9,552 bases of DNA from Zoogloeaceae bacterium. Its GTDB lineage: Bacteria > Pseudomonadota > Gammaproteobacteria > Burkholderiales > Rhodocyclaceae. Below, piece after piece: positions 6,528-9,552 of this stretch; the stretch's first letter is position 1; each line of letters starts with the position of its first letter. The DNA is taken from the NCBI GenBank assembly GCA_031274855.1, contig JAISPO010000154.1, positions 1-9,552 on the forward strand, written 5' to 3'. Both the position numbers and the translations under genes were made by a program. The notes beneath the pieces were generated by a model. That model was not told the DNA's origin and did no database searches. It saw only the letters and a program-made list of their open reading frames with translations.

Positions 6528-8557
6528 TGGCGGAACGCGAAGCAAAGCAACGCGCCGGATTTCTCCGTGGCGAAATCGAGCGCCACAATCACGCTTATTA
6601 CGTTCTCGACGCGCCGTCGATTCCCGACGCCGAGTACGACAAACTGTTCCGCGAGTTGCAGGAACTGGAAGCAGCGTACCCCGAATTGCTGACGCCGGAT
6701 TCGCCGACGCAACGGGTCGGCGGTTCGCCTCTGGCGGCCTTTGCGTCCGTGCGTCACGCGGTGCCCATGCTGTCGATCAAGACCGAAACCGATACCGGCG
6801 CGGGCGGCGCGCTGGCCTTCGACGCGCGTGTCCGCAAGGCATTGGCCTTGCCCGCGGCTGCGCTGCCGGTGGAGTATGCGGCGGAGTTGAAGTTCGACGG
6901 CCTGGCCATCAGCCTGCGCTACGAGCAGGGGCGGCTGACGCAGGCGGCCACGCGCGGCGATGGCGAAACCGGCGAGGACGTGACGCAGAACATTCGCACC
7001 ATCCGGTGTATCCCGCTGCGGCTTGCGAGTGAAGCGCCCGCCATGCTCGAAGTGCGCGGCGAGGTCTATATGAGCCGCCCCGATTTTGAACGCTACAACG
7101 AGCGGCAACGGCAACTCGGCAAACCCGCGCTGGTTAATCCGCGCAACGCAGCCGCCGGCAGCGTGCGGCAACTCGATCCGAAAATCGCGGCAGATCGCCC
7201 GCTCTCTTTTTACGCCTACGGCCTCGGCGAAACGGCGGGCTGGGATTTGCCCGCCACGCATAGCGGCGTGCTCGACGCGCTGGCCGGTTTCGGCTTTCCC
7301 GTTTGCAAGCATCGCATCGTAGCCCGCTCGCCGGAAGAACTGGTCGCCTTCCATGCCGAAATATTGGCGCTGCGCGACAAGCTGCCTTTCGACATCGACG
7401 GTGTGGTGTACAAAGTCAATGCGTTGGCGCAGCAAAAAGAACTCGGCTTCGTCAGCCGCGAGCCGCGCTGGGCGGTCGCGCACAAATACCCGCCGCAAGA
7501 GGCGCTGACGACGGTTGAGGCCATCGAAGTACAGGTGGGCCGCACGGGCGCGATTACGCCGGTCGCCCGCCTTGCGCCCGTGTTCGTCGGCGGCGTTACC
7601 GTCACCAACGCGACTTTGCACAACGAGGACGAAGTGCGGCGTAAAGATGTACGGGTTGGCGACACCGTGATCGTGCGCCGCGCCGGTGATGTGATTCCCG
7701 AAGTGGTTAGTGTTCTGCCTGAGCGGCGGCCCATTCTCGCGCCGGAGTTCGTGATGCCGGTACGCTGTCCGATCTGTGATTCGGCCATCGAGCGCCCAGA
7801 GGATGAAGCCATTGCCCGCTGTACCGGCGGCCTGTACTGTCCGGCGCAGCGCAAGCAGGCGTTGCTGCATTTCGCGTCGCGCCGCGCGATGGACATTGAA
7901 GGTCTGGGCGAGAAGCTGGTCGAGCAACTGGTCGATGGCGGCTTGGTGCAAACGCCTGTCGATCTCTACCGGCTGGCGCTGGAACCGCTGGCGGCGCTCG
8001 ACCGCATGGGCGAGAAGTCGGCGCGTAATCTCATCGCGGCCATTGAGCAAAGCAAGACGCCGAGCTTGGCTCGCCTGATTTTCGCGCTCGGCATACGCAA
8101 TGTTGGCGAGACAACCGCGAAGGATTTGGCGCGGCATTTCGGCAGCATGGAAGGGCTGATGGCGGCAGCCGGGGATGAGGAACGTCTGCAACAAATCCCC
8201 GATGTCGGGCCGGTGGTGGCGGCTGCCATTGCTCATTTCTTTGCCGAACCGCATAACGTCGAGGTGATCCGCGGGCTGGCCGCGGCCGGTGTATGCGGTG
8301 AGCCGCTGGAGCCGGTGGCAATGGATTCGGCGCTGTCCGGCAAAACCTTCGTCCTCACCGGCGCTTTGCCGACGCTGGCCCGCGAGGAAGCGAAGGCGCT
8401 CATTGAGGCGAAAGGCGGCAAGGTGGCCGGTTCGGTATCGAAGAAAACCGATTTCGTGGTGGCCGGTAGCGAGGCGGGTTCCAAGCTCGACAAAGCGAGA
8501 GCATTGGGGCGCATAATTCTGGACGAACAACAACTGATGGAGTTGCTGAACACATGA
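6527..8557 (+). CDS. ligA: NAD-dependent DNA ligase LigA
   Basis: 676 residues, full length. Seals nicks in replication and repair using NAD+, through an enzyme-AMP intermediate. Order: Ia domain with HNHAYYVLDAPSIPDAEYDKLFREL (about 20-44), which binds the nicotinamide part; adenylation domain with AELKFDGLAISL, Lys122 being the adenylated residue, and TRGDGETGEDVTQNIRTI; OB fold; four-cysteine zinc finger Cys414, Cys417, Cys432, Cys438; helix-hairpin-helix repeats including IPDVGPVVAAAI; C-terminal BRCT domain (about 599-676, ALSGKTFVLTGALPTLAREEA). The stretch MLSIKTETDTGAGGALAFD (81-99) differs from the common MLSLDNAF form and recalls Rhodocyclales ligases. It starts one base inside the zipA stop without a visible Shine-Dalgarno, and its stop overlaps the galU start (ATGA). 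Confidence 0.98.
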   Translation: MAEREAKQRAGFLRGEIERHNHAYYVLDAPSIPDAEYDKLFRELQELEAAYPELLTPDSPTQRVGGSPLAAFASVRHAVPMLSIKTETDTGAGGALAFDARVRKALALPAAALPVEYAAELKFDGLAISLRYEQGRLTQAATRGDGETGEDVTQNIRTIRCIPLRLASEAPAMLEVRGEVYMSRPDFERYNERQRQLGKPALVNPRNAAAGSVRQLDPKIAADRPLSFYAYGLGETAGWDLPATHSGVLDALAGFGFPVCKHRIVARSPEELVAFHAEILALRDKLPFDIDGVVYKVNALAQQKELGFVSREPRWAVAHKYPPQEALTTVEAIEVQVGRTGAITPVARLAPVFVGGVTVTNATLHNEDEVRRKDVRVGDTVIVRRAGDVIPEVVSVLPERRPILAPEFVMPVRCPICDSAIERPEDEAIARCTGGLYCPAQRKQALLHFASRRAMDIEGLGEKLVEQLVDGGLVQTPVDLYRLALEPLAALDRMGEKSARNLIAAIEQSKTPSLARLIFALGIRNVGETTAKDLARHFGSMEGLMAAAGDEERLQQIPDVGPVVAAAIAHFFAEPHNVEVIRGLAAAGVCGEPLEPVAMDSALSGKTFVLTGALPTLAREEAKALIEAKGGKVAGSVSKKTDFVVAGSEAGSKLDKARALGRIILDEQQLMELLNT

Positions 8558-9426
8558 GCAAAGTGACCAAGGCAGTTTTTCCCGTGGCGGGCATGGGCAC
8601 GCGCTTTCTGCCCGCGACCAAGGCCAGTCCCAAAGAAATGATGCCGATTGTCGACAAGCCGCTGATTCAGTACGCGGTCGAAGAGGCGGTCGCGGCGGGC
8701 ATTACCGACATGATTTTCGTCACGGGCCGCTCGAAGCGCGCCATTGAGGATCATTTCGACAAAGCCTACGAACTGGAATCGGAACTGGAAGCGCGCGGCA
8801 AGACGGAGATGCTCAACTTCGTGCGCAACATGCTGCCCAAGCATATCAACTGCATTTACATCCGTCAGGCCGAGGCGCTTGGGCTGGGCCATGCCGTGCT
8901 GTGCGCCAAACCGGCGGTCGGCGATGAGCCGTTCGCCGTGCTGCTGGCCGATGACCTGCTCGACGGCGATCCGCCGGTGATGCGGCAGATGGTCGATACC
9001 TTCAACTACTATCACTGCTCAGTATTGGGTGTGCAGGACGTGCCGCGTGAAGATACGCGCAGTTACGGCATCGTCGCGGCCCGCCCGCTGGCTGAGCGCG
9101 TCGAGCAGATTTCCGCCATTGTCGAAAAACCGAAGCCTGAGGAAGCGCCTTCAACACTGGCCGTCGTTGGGCGCTATGTGCTGACGCCGCGTATTTTTCA
9201 TCACCTCGAAAAAGTCAGACCCGGCTCAGGTGGCGAAATCCAGTTGACCGACGGTATCGCTTCGCTGATGCAGGAGCAGCAGATTCTCGCCTATCGCTAC
9301 AAGGGCGTGCGTTACGACTGCGGCTCCAAGCTCGGCTATCTGCAAGCGACGGTTGAATTGGGGCTGCGCCATCGTGAGATCGGCGTCGACTTTGCCGAAT
9401 ACCTCAAGCAGCGCCACGCCGGATGA
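8554..9426 (+). CDS. galU: UTP--glucose-1-phosphate uridylyltransferase
   Basis: 290 residues, typical length. Makes UDP-glucose from UTP and glucose-1-phosphate, the donor for exopolysaccharide, lipopolysaccharide core and osmoregulated glucans, and in Escherichia coli a signal of carbon state to division through OpgH. The nucleotide-binding signature GMGTRFLPATKASPKEM is at 13-29, followed by PIVDKPLIQYAVEEA. ADDLL (132-136) carries the metal-binding Asp region, VEKP is at 190-193, and GSGGEIQLTD at 224-233; all are GalU hallmarks. Close relatives with other sugar specificities (RfbA-type) lack the ATKASPKEMMP form. It overlaps ligA upstream and the next gene downstream by 4 bases each (ATGA). 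Confidence 0.97.
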   Translation: MSKVTKAVFPVAGMGTRFLPATKASPKEMMPIVDKPLIQYAVEEAVAAGITDMIFVTGRSKRAIEDHFDKAYELESELEARGKTEMLNFVRNMLPKHINCIYIRQAEALGLGHAVLCAKPAVGDEPFAVLLADDLLDGDPPVMRQMVDTFNYYHCSVLGVQDVPREDTRSYGIVAARPLAERVEQISAIVEKPKPEEAPSTLAVVGRYVLTPRIFHHLEKVRPGSGGEIQLTDGIASLMQEQQILAYRYKGVRYDCGSKLGYLQATVELGLRHREIGVDFAEYLKQRHAG

Positions 9427-9552
9427 ACCCTGCCGAAGCCAAGCGGATATTTGCCGAAGCCGATTTGATCCACTCGGCAGCCGAAGTCACTCAGGCCATA
9501 GACCGGCTGGCCGCCGAAATTACCGCGCGTCTGGCCAACGCGCATCCGCTGG
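9423..9552 (+). CDS. hpt: Probable hypoxanthine-guanine phosphoribosyltransferase, 5' part only
   Basis: Partial gene: the first 43 codons and one base run off the window end. The start MNPAEAKRIFAEADLIHS and the helix AIDRLAAEITARLANAHPL match how betaproteobacterial hypoxanthine-guanine phosphoribosyltransferases begin, just before the strand that leads to the conserved core. These enzymes make IMP and GMP from hypoxanthine or guanine and PRPP in purine salvage. The PRPP-binding motif lies beyond the window, so the call rests on N-terminal likeness recalled from the family and could be wrong. ATG 9423-9425 overlaps the galU stop (ATGA), continuing the coupled operon. Confidence 0.62.
   Translation, partial: MNPAEAKRIFAEADLIHSAAEVTQAIDRLAAEITARLANAHPL

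Noticed and set aside
6482..8533. 683-codon minus-strand open frame opposite ligA
   Set aside because: It mirrors almost the whole of ligA, whose domains and catalytic residues are intact on the plus strand; no domain is seen in the antisense frame.

Overview
The window is GC-rich, gene-dense bacterial chromosome. Gene content, order and protein style (smc-zipA-ligA followed by galU, a short type I QueF, a Rhodocyclales-like LigA) suggest a betaproteobacterium, probably in or near the Rhodocyclales. That placement is an inference from remembered family features. No phage, transposase, CRISPR, rRNA or tRNA gene was recognised.

Layout. On the minus strand at the left edge lies queF (1-420, complete), the last step of preQ1 synthesis for the tRNA base queuosine. 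Divergent from it is an orphan B12-binding-type radical SAM protein (544-1899, +) of unknown substrate. The 123 bp between their start codons is the most unusual DNA here. Five 7-bp units sit next to queF, and six 7-bp units of the opposite orientation sit next to the radical SAM gene. Between them is a perfect 13-bp-stem hairpin with a 3-nt loop. Both start codons touch the repeat block almost directly, so the leaders of both genes are made of repeat.

After a short gap (1900-1968) with a possible -10 box, five genes run on the plus strand, each overlapping the next by 1 or 4 bases: smc (1969-5472), zipA (5469-6527), ligA (6527-8557), galU (8554-9426) and the start of a probable hypoxanthine-guanine phosphoribosyltransferase gene (9423 to the window end). 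This looks like one translationally coupled operon. It covers chromosome condensation and segregation (Smc), anchoring of the FtsZ ring (ZipA), sealing of DNA nicks (LigA), UDP-glucose supply (GalU) and purine salvage (Hpt).

The coding genes are mostly well-known families. The points worth a second look are the heptamer/hairpin element, the probable duplicated domain in ZipA, the orphan radical SAM enzyme, and the attachment of galU and hpt to the smc-zipA-ligA block. I found no clear new multi-gene system.
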